The notes under the pieces were generated by a model that was given only the letters and a program-made list of their open reading frames with translations, had not been told where the DNA came from and made no database searches. Positions 1 through 25,982 of a stretch of 64,000 nt of DNA are shown here, one piece after another (the stretch's first letter is position 1; each line of letters starts with the position of its first letter). The translations under genes and the position numbers were made by a program. Origin of the DNA: Terebella lapidaria (Eukaryota > Annelida > Polychaeta > Terebellida > Terebellidae); contig OX424567.1 of NCBI GenBank assembly GCA_949152475.1, forward strand, positions 22,407,402 to 22,471,401. The letters run 5' to 3'.

Positions 1-127
1 ATAAATGAGTTACATTGTAACTGGTTTATGAGTTGAGATTTGAAGATGTTCTGTTCAGCATATCTGACTTGTCCCCCATCCCTGCCAGTTTTCATTGATG
101 ACACATTTCTGATGTCTCCTTTTCAAG

Positions 128-14350
<14,223 letters not shown>

Positions 14351-14880
14351 AGACGAAGGATTTAAAATGCAGATGGAATGCACTCTTGTATCAATTATCT
14401 TCTAATTTCTATGTAACTGTTGTGTCATTTAGACAAGTATTGGTTCTAATGCCATGAAACTTGTGTGGTAGATTGTGTTTATATGTCAAGTTTTATTGTA
14501 TTGTACTTGGAATGTTTTGTTAGGGAATTATTTCTTTACAAGAAAATCTTGATATTCTGTTTTGTTCACTGATAAACTGTAAAAAAAACATTATCACAAA
14601 AAGCTGTGGAGTGACTTGTGCATAAAAAATGAACTCATAGATTGTGTGCATTTATTTAATGTAATAAACACAATGCTGCCATATGTTTCAGTTACCGGTA
14701 TTGATGTTAAAATTAGGCCACGCTGTGTTCAGACTTTATTCATGTGGGTTTTATTCATGCATATGCCACTAACACACACAGGAAATATATTGGTAATTCA
14801 ACAATATTGTCGGTAATATTTTTCTCCAAATGTACATGGCGCTGATGTCGAATAAATCAGACGTCAAGGCCTTGGAGACT
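14351..14880 (+). other. Probable Mi-2 3' UTR with poly(A) signals
   Basis: AT-rich non-coding sequence follows the stop codon. AATAAA hexamers lie at 14663-14668 and 14851-14856; either could end the transcript. The true cleavage site cannot be read from sequence. Confidence 0.55.
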
Positions 14881-14899
14881 TTTCGGTGTAGAGACTAAT

Positions 14900-15480
14900 C
14901 TATAACATTCATAATATGCTTGCTACGAATGACACACCATACTGAGATACCAAACAAAATGCTAACTCCTAAAACAAATTCGGGTCAGGATCTGTTTCGC
15001 TCTATGATGCATCGGTTCCGAGATATCGACGAAAATGAAAAATACTCGGCAAAAAATTTCAGGTCAAGTCAAAAGTTCATCCTCGATACTCCAAAGACAT
15101 GTTTGTCTAGGGCCACGAGTATGAAAAAAATTTCCGTTTCGCCCTACGATGCACCATTTCCAAGATATCAATGAAAACGAAAAATGGAGACTCGACAAAA
15201 AAAATTATGGTCAGGGTCAAAGGTCATTCCTAATACTAGTACCCCATAGACATGTTTGTCTAGGGCGACGAATCCGAAAATAACATATAATAAAGAATAT
15301 GATAAACCATATAATAAAATATGCTTGCCACGAATGACATATCCGTTTTGCTCTGTGACACACCGTACTGAGATACCAAACAAACAAACAAAGTGCTACC
15401 TCCTAAAAACAAATTCGGGTCAGTGTCTGTTTCAAGGTCAAGGACAAAGGTCATCCATAATACTCGCTATACATGTTTGA
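14900..15480. repeat. Degenerate direct repeats 3' of Mi-2
   Basis: The stretch CACACCRTACTGAGATACCAAAC followed by AACAAATTCGGGTCAG occurs at about 14931 and 15358, and the intervening GACATGTTTGTCTAGGGC stretch occurs twice (~15099, ~15248). This is an old dispersed repeat; no coding potential is seen. Confidence 0.7.
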
Positions 15481-15647
15481 TAACTCGAGGATGACTTGGC
15501 AAAACGACCCTGGTGGTATATGAACCTCAATGCAAAGTTCTGCAGCGGTTGTGTTATCGCGAGGAAACAAAGTCCCAAAATAGACATGAATTTCATCTTC
15601 ACGGACCTCGGATCCGGCTTAAAAATAATACAGCACACCTGCACAAT

Positions 15648-15789
15648 ATGCAGTGATCAGTGAACTGGTAAAAGCGGTGAAAAAGGCTGTCTTAACCTCA
15701 TCACTGGGTATTGCCAGTCCAGATGGAGGACAGTGATGAGGTTAAGACAGCCTTTTTCACCGCTTTTACCAGTTCACTGATCACTGCAT
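15648..15789. repeat. Perfect 59-bp inverted repeat (hairpin)
   Basis: The left arm 15648-15706 and right arm 15731-15789 are exact reverse complements with a 24-bp loop (15707-15730). An RNA from either strand would form a long, perfect duplex. No flanking target duplication was found. Confidence 0.95.
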
Positions 15790-15889
15790 GATCGAGTGCA
15801 CAAAAGTAGTGTGACCCGGCCAGGACATCGAATGTGTCCTTGATGTGCGTCCTTCCAGGTGACATTGTTGTGCTTATATAAGTGACTCG

Positions 15890-16058
15890 GTTCTAGGAGA
15901 ACCTGCCGCACAAGGAAAATCCGCCACACAAGTTTACGGTGCAGTTACTATATCTTACATCAGTGAGATATCATCCAATAACATATCGAATGGCGTTGCA
16001 TTTTCCCCCTCAAAGTTCAAGGTCGAATATCCATGTAATTCTCAACAACCAAAATATG
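15890..16058. repeat. Left part of paralogous unit A, interrupted by the retrotransposon
   Basis: This stretch (GGTGCAGTTACTATAT..., CCCTCAAAGTTCAAGGTCG, CCATGTAATTCTCAACAA) resembles 45380-45530 and, less closely, 59935-60060. It therefore marks the start of the repeated unit; the unit resumes at 33155 on the other side of the Gypsy insertion. Confidence 0.7.
16055..16058. other. Target-site duplication TATG, left
   Basis: TATG precedes the left LTR and is repeated at 33155-33158, right after the other LTR. A 4-bp duplication fits Ty3/Gypsy integrases. Confidence 0.85.
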
Positions 16059-16770
16059 TGTGAAGAATATCGTTCACTGGCCGATATCAGGCCGATTGTC
16101 TATGACGCTGTGCAATGAATAAGCCGGCAGTTTTAATTCAACTGTTTATTGTGGTGAGAATGCTCGATGGTTCACTCACACACAATCAGGGCCGCAATCA
16201 CGCCTATGTCCTGTGATTTCCCGGTCGACAATATATAATCCAAGGTAATATAGTCCACTTCAATATATACAAATTATACTCCAAATTATATAGTTCACAA
16301 TTATATTCTCTTGTATTAGATCACGGCCGTTCTTCTTTGTACATCGAATGCGACCGTCTTCTAGGACTATCTCTCTTCAACTACGCGGGGCCGCAGGGGA
16401 AGCACATGGAAGTTTTCCCGCCTCGTGTATGCGGTGTCGTGATTGGTCTGTGTGTGCTGATCTCACCGGGAAAGTGGGATTCCCGGTGCATATTCTGACA
16501 TGTTTGTCTCGTGATCTGCGTGTAGTGTATGCATGGTTCCGTGTATTTAGGTTAAGGTCAAGGCCGGTGTACTGGGGTCAAATATTCTGATTGGCCGGGG
16601 CTGAAGTGCGGGTGAACTGACCTGTGTGTATACATTGTCCTGGTAATGTTTATGTCTGTGATCGTATAGTGGCTGTGTCCTGTATGTAAGTCATGTAAAT
16701 AGTGTGTGTGTTGCTATGGAAATGTAGTGCGAGGGAGGGACGGGCGGTTACAGTCGCTAAAATCACTACA
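16059..16770 (-). repeat. 3' LTR (712 bp)
   Basis: Direct repeat of 32452-33154 in the same orientation, beginning TGTGAAGAATAT and ending ATCACTACA on the + strand. It differs from its partner by about 12 substitutions, several at CpG, and by 9 extra bases near 16680. The ~80-codon ORF inside both LTRs is not supported as a gene. Confidence 0.95.
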
Positions 16771-16773
16771 TTA

Positions 16774-16782
16774 CACCCCTTC
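16774..16782 (-). promoter_or_regulatory. Polypurine tract
   Basis: Sense-strand GAAGGGGTG lies three bases before the 3' LTR, the expected place for the plus-strand primer. It is short. Confidence 0.5.
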
Positions 16783-17283
16783 ATTAATCCTACGCCCTCG
16801 GGATTACCCTCCCCGGACCCTACCGTCGCCAAAAACTAAACATGAAAAAGCTAAGAAGTCCTAAAGGTCAAAACCCAACACTCACACACACACGCCGCGC
16901 GACAATGTGAAAGCACTTCATACAATGAAAATTTCCTAACTGTCAAAATAAACGTCAGCAGTCAGTCCATCAGCAGTCACTACGATGATACATATACAAA
17001 CACATGCATAACAACGAATGGAATGAAATATGGAATGATAAACAAAACTCCTCGACATTCTCTAATAGAATGGAAAATTACTTTAAAGTCTATTGCTGAA
17101 ATAAAAGTCTGGATTAACCTTAACTAATTACATGAATAAATGCTGTGACCAGGATATTGAACTATCTACAAATATATATAACGCAACCAGGATTTCTAAA
17201 AAATAAATGATAGTCTATTTACAATGTGTACAATACGAGTCATTTGGGCCGACTGTTTCAGGGCCGTGAATCCAGGTCGAAGT

Positions 17284-20031
17284 TCACTTCTCCTGCTCGC
17301 GCCTGCTAGCAGGAGGTGGCGGGGCCGCTGGTGATGCCTGCCGCATCAACTGGATCTGTTCATCCGGGGGCAGTCGTGGCAGGATCGACACAATGGTCGC
17401 CAGTAGATCCCCCGGAATGGTCGAAGTCGAAGTAGAGGGGGCCGGAGTCTCTGTTGGGGTCGCGGTTCGCAGTCGTTCATTCTCTTGACGAAGTCTGGCG
17501 ACCTTGCCTCTAGCTGGCCGACCCGGACTCTCAGGCTCAAGTTGTCGTCGCTCAATGAGTCGGGGAAGCTAGGCCGATGTCGCTCATGGAGGGAGCCCAT
17601 AGCGAAGCCGACTGACAGGCCGCCATACTCCGCCTGTCGGGTATGTTGGTCGATGGCGGCCAAATACTCTCGCCGGGCCGCTTGCATGTACTGGAGCAAG
17701 AGATCATCTGCCCGAGCCAAAGTCAGGGTCGAAAGATGCTCCCCCATCTCAGCAGGAGGGAGCGAGGGGTCGGCGTTGTGTGTCGCCTGCTCCAGTCGGG
17801 CCGTCCAATAGTCTTGGTGGACGCCCAAGTAGTTTGGAAGTCGGCCGGCATCCTCATCTCGGATGAGGTCCAGAAGGTCGGGGTTGTGCCCTGGCAGGGC
17901 CTGTAGGCCGAGCAACGTGCGATCAGCCAATCGCTCGCCGTGCTGTCGCAGAAACTGGAGATCGGCCGCAAACTCTCCAGAGCCGTGCAGAGGTAGCCGC
18001 TCATCCAAGTCGCGGGGTAGCGGTTCCTGTGGCCCGGGATCCTTTAATTTAAGTCGGGGCCGATCGTTCTCCGCGCCCTGTGTAATTACCGTCCGGGTCA
18101 CCTCGGTTTCTCCTACAAGGTAGGGCGGAGTCGCCACGGTCGCGATCATCTGCTGCGTGGGCGCTGGAGGTCGGGTGGGGGCTGCGGCAGAAGCCCAAGT
18201 CGGTGGAGCTGGCGGGTCCTCACTCATCTCCCTGAGTGGAGGCGGAAGATCCAGATTGGGGTCGTCAGGGCTGGCGGCCGCGGGTGATGTAGATTTCTCT
18301 GTCGGGGTCGAAGATGGCTGGGTCGGAAGCGGAGGATACTCTTCGGGCGGTGGAACCAGCCCCTCTCGCACCCAGTAGTCGGTGGCATTGGGAGCCGTTG
18401 GTCTCTCTACTGTCACCATCCGCCGTGGAATTATGTCCGATGGTCGGTTACCGGTTGGAGTGGCCGAAGTTTTGGTCGTGGTGGCCGTTGTCGTGGTAAC
18501 CGACTTGTTGATAGGGACCGAGGATCTTGCCGGGGTCGTAGACTGGGTAGAGGCCGCGACTATTGTGTTGGCGGTCCTCACAGACGTAGTCTGGTATGAA
18601 ATGGGCCGAACAAAGAAAATGGTGCTGGGCCGGCCGATCTAACCCCCGGGTTCAGTGCCTGAATGTTGCTAGTCATCCGAGCTAGTCGGACTTCATCGGC
18701 CGGGGTCGAAACTCGGTTGTATTCCAACCGGCGGAGCACCTGTCGAATTTCCGGGGCCGAGTTGGGCGGATACTGTTCGAAAAGTTCTGGCGCCATGTGC
18801 CAAATGCCGAAAGTCAACACCGTGTTGACGTCCCGTCGGAAGATGGGTATATTGGCCGGTACTCGTGGAGGTCGATAATTCGGGTTCGGCTGCATATCCA
18901 CCCGGCAGCGCAACGCGAACTTCGCTAACATAGGGCCGGAAGCCGAAAGTCGTCCTTCGTTGTAGAAGGGAAGAGCCGCTACGTGATGTGGGGTCGGTTG
19001 CGAGAGGTGGCGGAACATGTCCTCCTGCGCCACCGTCATGAAATGGTCCTGGGCCAGACACACGAAAAACCGTAAAACGGGAAGTGATAGGCTAGGACAT
19101 GGGCGTCCAGAGCCTGTGCCGATCGGAAGGGGCCGCGTCGTGGAACTGTCGACCATCGTCGTTCGTCGACATTTTCCTCTTCGCCGGTACAGAATGGGCA
19201 AACGAACACGTCGTCCTCACGCTGCAGTGGCGCCAACGTGAGCAAGTTGCCCTCCGACAAGGTCGACGGCTGGTCGAAGTTGTGAATGTGACCATAGCCG
19301 GCTGGGCGAATTGTCGTCCCACCGGATAGGTCGGGTGCCGTATGGGGTGATCGGGGCCGGTACATGCTACCTGAGCTCCGCTACTTGGCGGCGGAAGGTC
19401 GAAGTCGGGGCCGTGGTTCCAGCGCTGGAGCGGGAGGAGTCGCTGGAGGACGATCGCGAACTCACTCCGAGTCGCTTCTTCAAGGACGAGTAGGTCCGCT
19501 TCGATGGTGAGCGGAAGGCCATAGGCTGTGCAACAGCGGAACTGGAAGCCGGTGAGGTCGGAGCTGGAGCGATTGGAGCAATCGCTCGACTGTCAGGGTC
19601 AGGTTGTCGGGCCGCTGCGGCGGCTCGCTGGGCCTCCTCGGTCGCTTGTGTGCATCAATGGCACGCTGAACGATGTTCCCGCCTTCCTCCAGTTGGCGGA
19701 AACGCTCGGGGTCGACGTTGAAAACATTGTCCTGGGTCGGACTGGGAGTATGACGCGCTCCCCGTCGTGCCAGTTTATCTAGGGTCGATTTGGGCCGAGT
19801 TACCTTCTCGGAGCCGCTGGCTGTATCACTGGGGCCGCTTTGGTCGGTTCTCTCAGTGTTAGAGTAGGGGCCGGATGCCGATTCATCCTCAGGGATGAGG
19901 ATTGGGTGGTCAGATTCGTCGCCGGAGTCGACTATCTGGACGATGATGTTCTCTCCGTCCATTGTCACTGTGCGGGGTCGATTCTCGCCGGAGCCGTCAC
20001 TGTTCTTGTCGTTGCCAGGCTTGTCCGCCAT
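17284..20031 (-). pseudogene. Extra ORF downstream of pol (ORF3), function unknown, frameshifted
   Basis: A ~900-codon reading frame in the env position, starting at ATG 20031 in a good context (GCCATGGCG) and ending at TGA 17284-17286, but broken by several frame changes (near 19560, 19380, 19070, 18590 and 17505). I do not recognise it. In order it shows an acidic Ser-rich N-terminus, a segment with CPFC ... AH-x4-H spaced like an extended C2H2 finger (~19230-19080), a globular-looking region (DHFMTVAQEDMFRHL, FGIWHMAPELFEQYPP; ~19030-18780), a Thr/Pro-rich linker, a helical region (EFAADLQFLRQHGERLADRT) and a leucine-zipper-like VARLRQENERLR near 17490. No signal peptide or membrane segment is seen, so it is unlikely to be an envelope protein. 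A DNA- or RNA-binding accessory role is inference. Confidence 0.6.
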
Positions 20032-20039
20032 GGCGAAAG

Positions 20040-21549
20040 CCGCGCGGGAGAATAAATTCCCCGGGGTGAAGTTTTAACTAGGCCGACTGTAACAAAAGTC
20101 CCGATTTCTTCAAAGCCGACCTAGTTCACTTGCTGATCACTAATCAAAGCCGAATTTCTTCACAAAGTTATCTTCGTAACACCGTAAAAGTTCTCCCGAT
20201 AATGTCCGTGAATGTCCACACAATCACAGCTATTAATCCGCACTTATTTAGACTTATCCGTCAGCATCACACGATGGCTCCTGCTGCTTCAAACTCTCAG
20301 GCACGAATGACCCACTTGCCGTTAATCACTGTAGCCGTACACAAAGATGCTGTCAGCATCTCAATTCTTAGAATTGGGCCGGGGGGCGCTCTCTATCTGC
20401 ATAGAAAACGTCTTTACGCTATATACCATTGTTCCAAGCGTATCAGTTGCAAGGCGGGGCCGTCGTCAGGGAAACGCGGGTACGATCCATCGTTGGCCTA
20501 CTAGGCCAGTCCATTATGACAGCAGGGGTGTCCTCACACTGTCCAGATTTCCGTATGTCCGTCTGCCGTCCCCTGGATAACACACTCCAAGACATATTCT
20601 GTTTATACTGTTCGACTGTTCAAATTACTGGGCTCTTTTTGCCCGACGACTCACTATTGTCTTTATCAAGGGAAAATTAATGTGGGTGCTGTAAGCAGCT
20701 TCAGAGTTTATCAGCGCTCGTGCGTACCTTGTGAACTACCACAGTTAATCGTTCCTTTTCCCACAAATTAGCGCACAATAAACTAGCGGGGTCGAATTGT
20801 TATCTCACAGACGACACACAGTTATTAAGGGCTGAGATATGAATATCAATCACTCACAGGGGCGGACATCATTCCGTTCATTTTCAGCCAGTTCACAAGA
20901 CGACGGGGCCGCTAATATTGTAGGGGTCGCAGATGTAATGAACTGGGTCGGTCACACCGTGGCGCTATGAATTTCTTGTGTGATGAATTTTGTGACAGGC
21001 CGCATCTTGGCATGATAGATTTTTCCGTGATTGGTTCCCGTACCAATAGGGGCCGTTCCTCTGAATATTACATAGAGTGGGTAGAGGCTCTGTCGACGCA
21101 TACCCCAGAACGAATCACTCTATCACCTCTTTGACAATTAAGTGGCCTTACTCACGGCATGACTCATAAATTATCCTCTTCGGCTGTCACATGGATGGAA
21201 GCTTGACATGATATGTTTAGTCATTGCGTAACACACGCGAAACAATGGTACATGTTATACGGGGTCGAAGCACATATCATCATGCAACCAATTATTCACC
21301 AGTATCGTAATCATAATATCATATCAAATGTATATATACCGAAATTGCCTCACTGACATCTTGTACATGTTAAAACAGTGTTATATGCATATATGAATAT
21401 TGTAATATAATATATTATTTATGAGGAATGACATGATATCATAGTCCATTAGACATGCATATTTCATCATCAATGATATCAATCAGATAACAAGGCCGAG
21501 GCTATCTGTATCGGGCCGGTCTGCGTGCGTGGCGTTTGGGTCGACTGGG
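20040..21549. other. 1.5 kb non-coding stretch between pol and ORF3
   Basis: No credible ORF. It is AT-rich toward pol (21.2-21.5 kb), yet studded with GGGTCG and GGGCCG on the + strand: by hand I count 13 GGYCG against one CGRCC. It could hold the ORF3 promoter or a packaging or regulatory region. Confidence 0.6.
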
Positions 21550-24500
21550 TCATGCAGGCGGGGGCGTAGCCTCGCTTGTCTCGGGGTCGGAAGATATCAC
21601 GGGCTTTTGCTTGCGTGACTTGCGTGCCGGTTTTGGCGTATCGGAACTTGATGTGCGTGATCTTTTCCGTTGTCGATGTCGACTTGAGCCGATTGAGGTC
21701 GAAGATCGTGATTGTCGATTCTGGGTCGTTGACGAGTCAGACTCAGCAGTTTGGTCTGAATCGGTATGCCGATCTTGTACTCTAACCTCCCAAGGGTAGT
21801 AGAACTCTTTGAGAAGTCCCATGAGGTCGGGCGACTGTTCTGGGTCGGATGTACTTGACGACTCTGTGGGTCGTACAGGGTCGGAGTAGATGTGAGCCGC
21901 TTGGTTGTCACCTTCGTATGGCTTGAGCACGTCTAGATGAACAACACGAGTGTTCCGAGGGTTGGAAACTAAGGCGATTCGGTAATCTACCTCAGTCACA
22001 CGGTCGATGATCCTCCAAGGACCAGTCCAGGGTCGAGCGAACTTATTATTCTGCATGAGGGGCAGATAATAGTACCGGACCAGTTCGCCTGGTTGAAACT
22101 GGGGTCGTGGTTTTGCATGGGCGTCATAACCCATCTTTTGCCGAATTACCGCTTTCTCGAGATGGTCTTGGGCGAAACCATGGGCCGTTCTGATGGCTTG
22201 CCGAAGGTACTCCACGTACTCCGGACCACACGGAGGTAGAGGCTCGGGGTCGTAGGTCGGGAACATGAGGTCGACTGGCAGATTACACTCGTGTCAATAC
22301 ACCATCAGATGCAGGGTGCATCCTGTGGACGAGTGTACTGAGCTTCTATAGGCCATTAACACATATGGCAGGTGCAAGTCCCAGTCGTTTGCACGATCGC
22401 TGACAAATGCACTCAGCATGTTGAGCAATGTCCTTTTGAAGCGCTCAACTTGGCCGTCACTTTGGGGTCGATATGGGGTCGTACGAATCTTCTTAGCGCC
22501 TAGCAGACGCACGACATTGCGGAACAGAGACGACTCGAACTCGGTACCTTGATCGCTATGGATCACCTTGTGAACACCATGGTAAACTATCCACCTGTTT
22601 ACCAAGATGTCGGCAACATTTTCGGCCGTATGTCGCCGTAGCGGAAAGGCGTCCGTGTACTTCGAGAAGTAGTCCGACACGACAAGTATGTACCGATGGC
22701 CTCTTCCCAAGACTTTGTGGGTGTCGAGGATGTCCATCGCTATTCGGTCGAACGGCGCTCCTGTCGGCAGCTGTGTCAGGGGCGATCTTTTTGGGGTCGG
22801 TTTACCCTTGCGGGTCACACACTGTGGGCAACGGGCACACCAGCGGGCAACGTCTAGTGCCAAGCCGGGCCAGTAGAATCGGCGCCTGACTCTCTCGATG
22901 GTTCGCTGTATGCCAAGGTGTCCAACAATCTTCAGGTCGTGAAGCTGGTGCAGAACTTGAGTCCTGAGGGCGACCGGAAGCACGGTTTGCACCACCTTTC
23001 GTCCGGCGTCGGTGGTTTTTGCGTTGCGTACCAGCACTCCGTCTTGTAGCGCCAGGAGGTTCCAGCGAGAAACAAGTGTCTTTACCTCCTCTCCGTGGCG
23101 AGCCACTTCTCGCGTGTCTGGTTTCGTGCCGGCTAATACCCATTGTCACACTTTTCCGACACACGGGTCGGCTTGCTGTGCCGCGACAATGTCCTGGGTC
23201 GAATAGTCCGATGACCATTTTTGTCCATCAAGTTTGGTATCCAAGGCACGGACTCGAACAACTTGGCGTGCCGAAATTAGTCGGGGCGAGACTGGTGATG
23301 TTATCGAATCACTGTCCAGGAGGTCTGCCCTTATCTTAGCCGGAACAACAGTTATCCGACGAACTGGAAGTTCTCCGGAACTTGTTTCTGGGTCGGTTAT
23401 AGGCGTGACGAGTCGTCCGGGACAGTCTTGGTTTTTACAACTGTGACACCGTGACAGGCCATCAGCGTTGCCGTGTAACTTGCCGGGTCGATGCTCTATC
23501 CTGAAGTCATACTGCTGCAACTTAGCGAGCCACCTGGCGAGCATGCCGTCAGCGTCGCTATAGTTCTTGAGCCACCTCAAAGAGCTATGGTCGGTCCAGA
23601 GGAGGAATTTCCTACCCCAGAGATAGTGCCAATAATGCTGTACCATTTCAACTACTGCCAGTAGTTCTCTGTATGTGGTACAGTAGTTCCGTTGGGTCCG
23701 GGATAGGGGATGGGGATGGGGATCTCCTTCCCGTTAACCCTTTGTGAGAGTGCGCCTCCCACAGCAAAGCCGCTTGCATCCGTGTCGAGGATGAAATAGT
23801 CATCCGGATTCTGGGTCGGGTGAGCGAGCTTGGGTGCCTTGATGAGGGCGTCACGGAGTCGTTGGAAAGCTCGTCGCTGGGCCGGTCCCCAAGTGAAGTG
23901 ACATTCACCTCGGGTGAGAGCTACTAGCGGTTCAGCGATCTCAGCGTAGTCCTTAATGAATCGCCTGTGGATGTTGGCGAAACCAAGGAAGGCCCTGACG
24001 TCGGTGATCTTGCACGGGGTCGGCCATTCTCTGATGGCTTTGACTTTGTTGGGGTCGACTCGGATTCCTTGGCCGCTAACTATGAACCCTAAATACAGTA
24101 TTTCCCTTCGAAACAGTTCACACTTTTTGGGCTGAAGTTTCAGGCCTGCCGATCTGATTCGATCCAGGACCGCCTCCAGGTTTGCGAGTGCCTGATCAAA
24201 TGTTCTGCCGTAAGCTATGACGTCGTCGAGATGGCACATACACCGTGTCCACAAGTATCCACGGAGTATGGTCTCCATTAGCCGTTCGAATGTAGCCGGT
24301 GCATTGCTAAGGCCGAATGGCATGACCTTAATCTGGTACAGTCATTTCCTTGTGGCAAAGGCAGTTTTCGGCCTGTCGGTTGGGTCGACTTCGACCTGCC
24401 AGTAACCAGAGGCCAGGTCCAGGGCCGAAAAGTATGTAGCACCTGCCAGGGCGTCGTGAGTGCTCTGAATATTGGGCGAAGGATATGAATCCTTGCGAGT

Positions 24501-25982
24501 GACGTCATTCAGGAGCCGATAGTTGACGCAGAATCTTACTTGGCCGTTCTTTTTGCGCACGAGCACCACCTGTGAGCTCCAGGGCGAATCTGACGGCTCA
24601 ATGCACCCCAAGCGTAGCATCTTGTCGACCTCTTCGTCAATGATGCTCTGCTGGGCCTGGGGGATGCGTCGTTGTCGTTGCCGAATCGGGGCCGAGTTGC
24701 CGGTGTCGATTCTGTGCTGGACGACTTGGGTTCGTCCCAGTTGTTCGTCCGGATGCATGAAGGTGTCCTGGTATTGGTGAACCAGGTTAGCGCAATGCCG
24801 GTGCTGCTCTGGCGCTAGTCCAGCGCGATCCACCATCTCCTGTAGATGTGGCGGCAGATCGCGGTAGTGGCTGGCGTCCACCGTGGACGGGTCGGGTTCT
24901 TCTCCGGGTCTTGGTAGAGCTCCGACAACACTTTCAATCGGACTGGCGATTGCAACGGGGTCGGAACGAGTCAGTGTAATGCCAGTGTCTGCTGGATTAA
25001 CGACTGGATCCAGGGTCGTTAGTGTTCTTCCCATGATGAGGTCAGTGTCCTCGGGAAAGGCCGTCAATGGTTGTATGATTCGCGGATGTCGGCGAATTTG
25101 AACTTTGGAGGTCGGAACTAGTTCCACAATTGCCTCGCTGCGTGCGGGGACGGTGACGGCTCAGCGCACGGCCATTCGAACAACATTGGCCTCAATGTCT
25201 TTGTGCGCAAACAGGATTTCTTTGTGAACCTGTATTGTCCCTTCACCATAGTTCACTACAGCATTAGCTTGCCGGAAGAAGTTCATACCGAGTATCATGC
25301 CGTCATGTATATCAGCCACACAAAATGTCACAATCATATGGTTGGTTCTGACCTGTATTGGAAGGTCGATCAGTCCATTGATTGGGCTTGACTGTCCATT
25401 GACGTCACGAATAGTAGCCGATGTGGGTCGCAAATGTCGTTGGTCGGTGGGGACGTGTCGGAGCTGGTCGCGTCAGAGCAGGGAGATCTGTGCTCCAGAG
25501 TCGAGTACGGCTTTCATCACTTTGTCTCCAACACGTATCGACAACTTCCAACACTTGTTTGCAGCTCGGGAGTTGTTAATGACGAGCGGGACCGCGGGGT
25601 CATCTGGCGGCGGCTTGAAAAGCGTGTGCAGGGGCGGTAACTTGGGTATTGGTCCGCTTGGGAAGGCGTAGAATCCTCCGTCGTCGGAAATCCACTCAAC
25701 CTCAGACATGCTGTCCATTCCGGTACCGGCAGCGGTCGGGGGTGACACCCCTTCATGAGGACGCTGTTGCCGTGGAGATATCTGTGGACGCAGTGCGGAC
25801 ACCCCTTCATGAAAAGGAGCCGGCGCTGGGGTCGGAGCCTGACATTTGGTACACACCCCTTCAAGAAGCTGAGGTGTGGGCTGGGCCGGCTGTGGGGTCG
25901 TAACTGGCAGTTGCACCGGTTTAGTCGTACCGGACCAGTTCGCCTGGTTGAAACTGGGGTCGTGGTTTTGCATGGGCGTCAT
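21550..25982 (-). pseudogene. pol, downstream copy: protease to complete integrase
   Basis: Second copy of the same pol, with the same five TGAs (25473, 25161, 24342, 23146, 22294) and the same RT/RNase H frame change (~23685-23745). Unlike the upstream copy it keeps the integrase C-terminal part with a GPW motif in FARPWTGPWRIIDR (~22030) and a Ser/Arg-rich tail to the stop at 21550-21552. There is no chromodomain. At its 5' end, upstream of 25928, it is preceded by cut integrase sequence and not by gag, giving a chimaeric ORF start. The only differences found between the copies are at 22511/26366 (V/E in integrase) and 24370/28225 (P/Q in RT). Confidence 0.9.
22073..25927 (-). repeat. Tandem duplication, copy 1 (3,855 bp)
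   Basis: Repeats 25928-29782 with a constant offset of 3,855 bp. The outer edges lie at GTACCGGACC (22073) and TTTAGTCGTC (29782), and the inner junction TTAGTC/GTACCGG is at 25927/25928, with only a CGT/GT overlap. Two base differences were found across the whole length. Confidence 0.95.

Noticed and set aside
16348..16590. 80-codon ORF present in both LTRs
   Set aside because: Conserved only because the LTRs are copies; lies in regulatory sequence and differs by an indel-prone end.
17346..18581. Envelope glycoprotein for the ORF downstream of pol
   Set aside because: No signal peptide, hydrophobic segment or furin-type site; composition is charged and Pro/Thr-rich.
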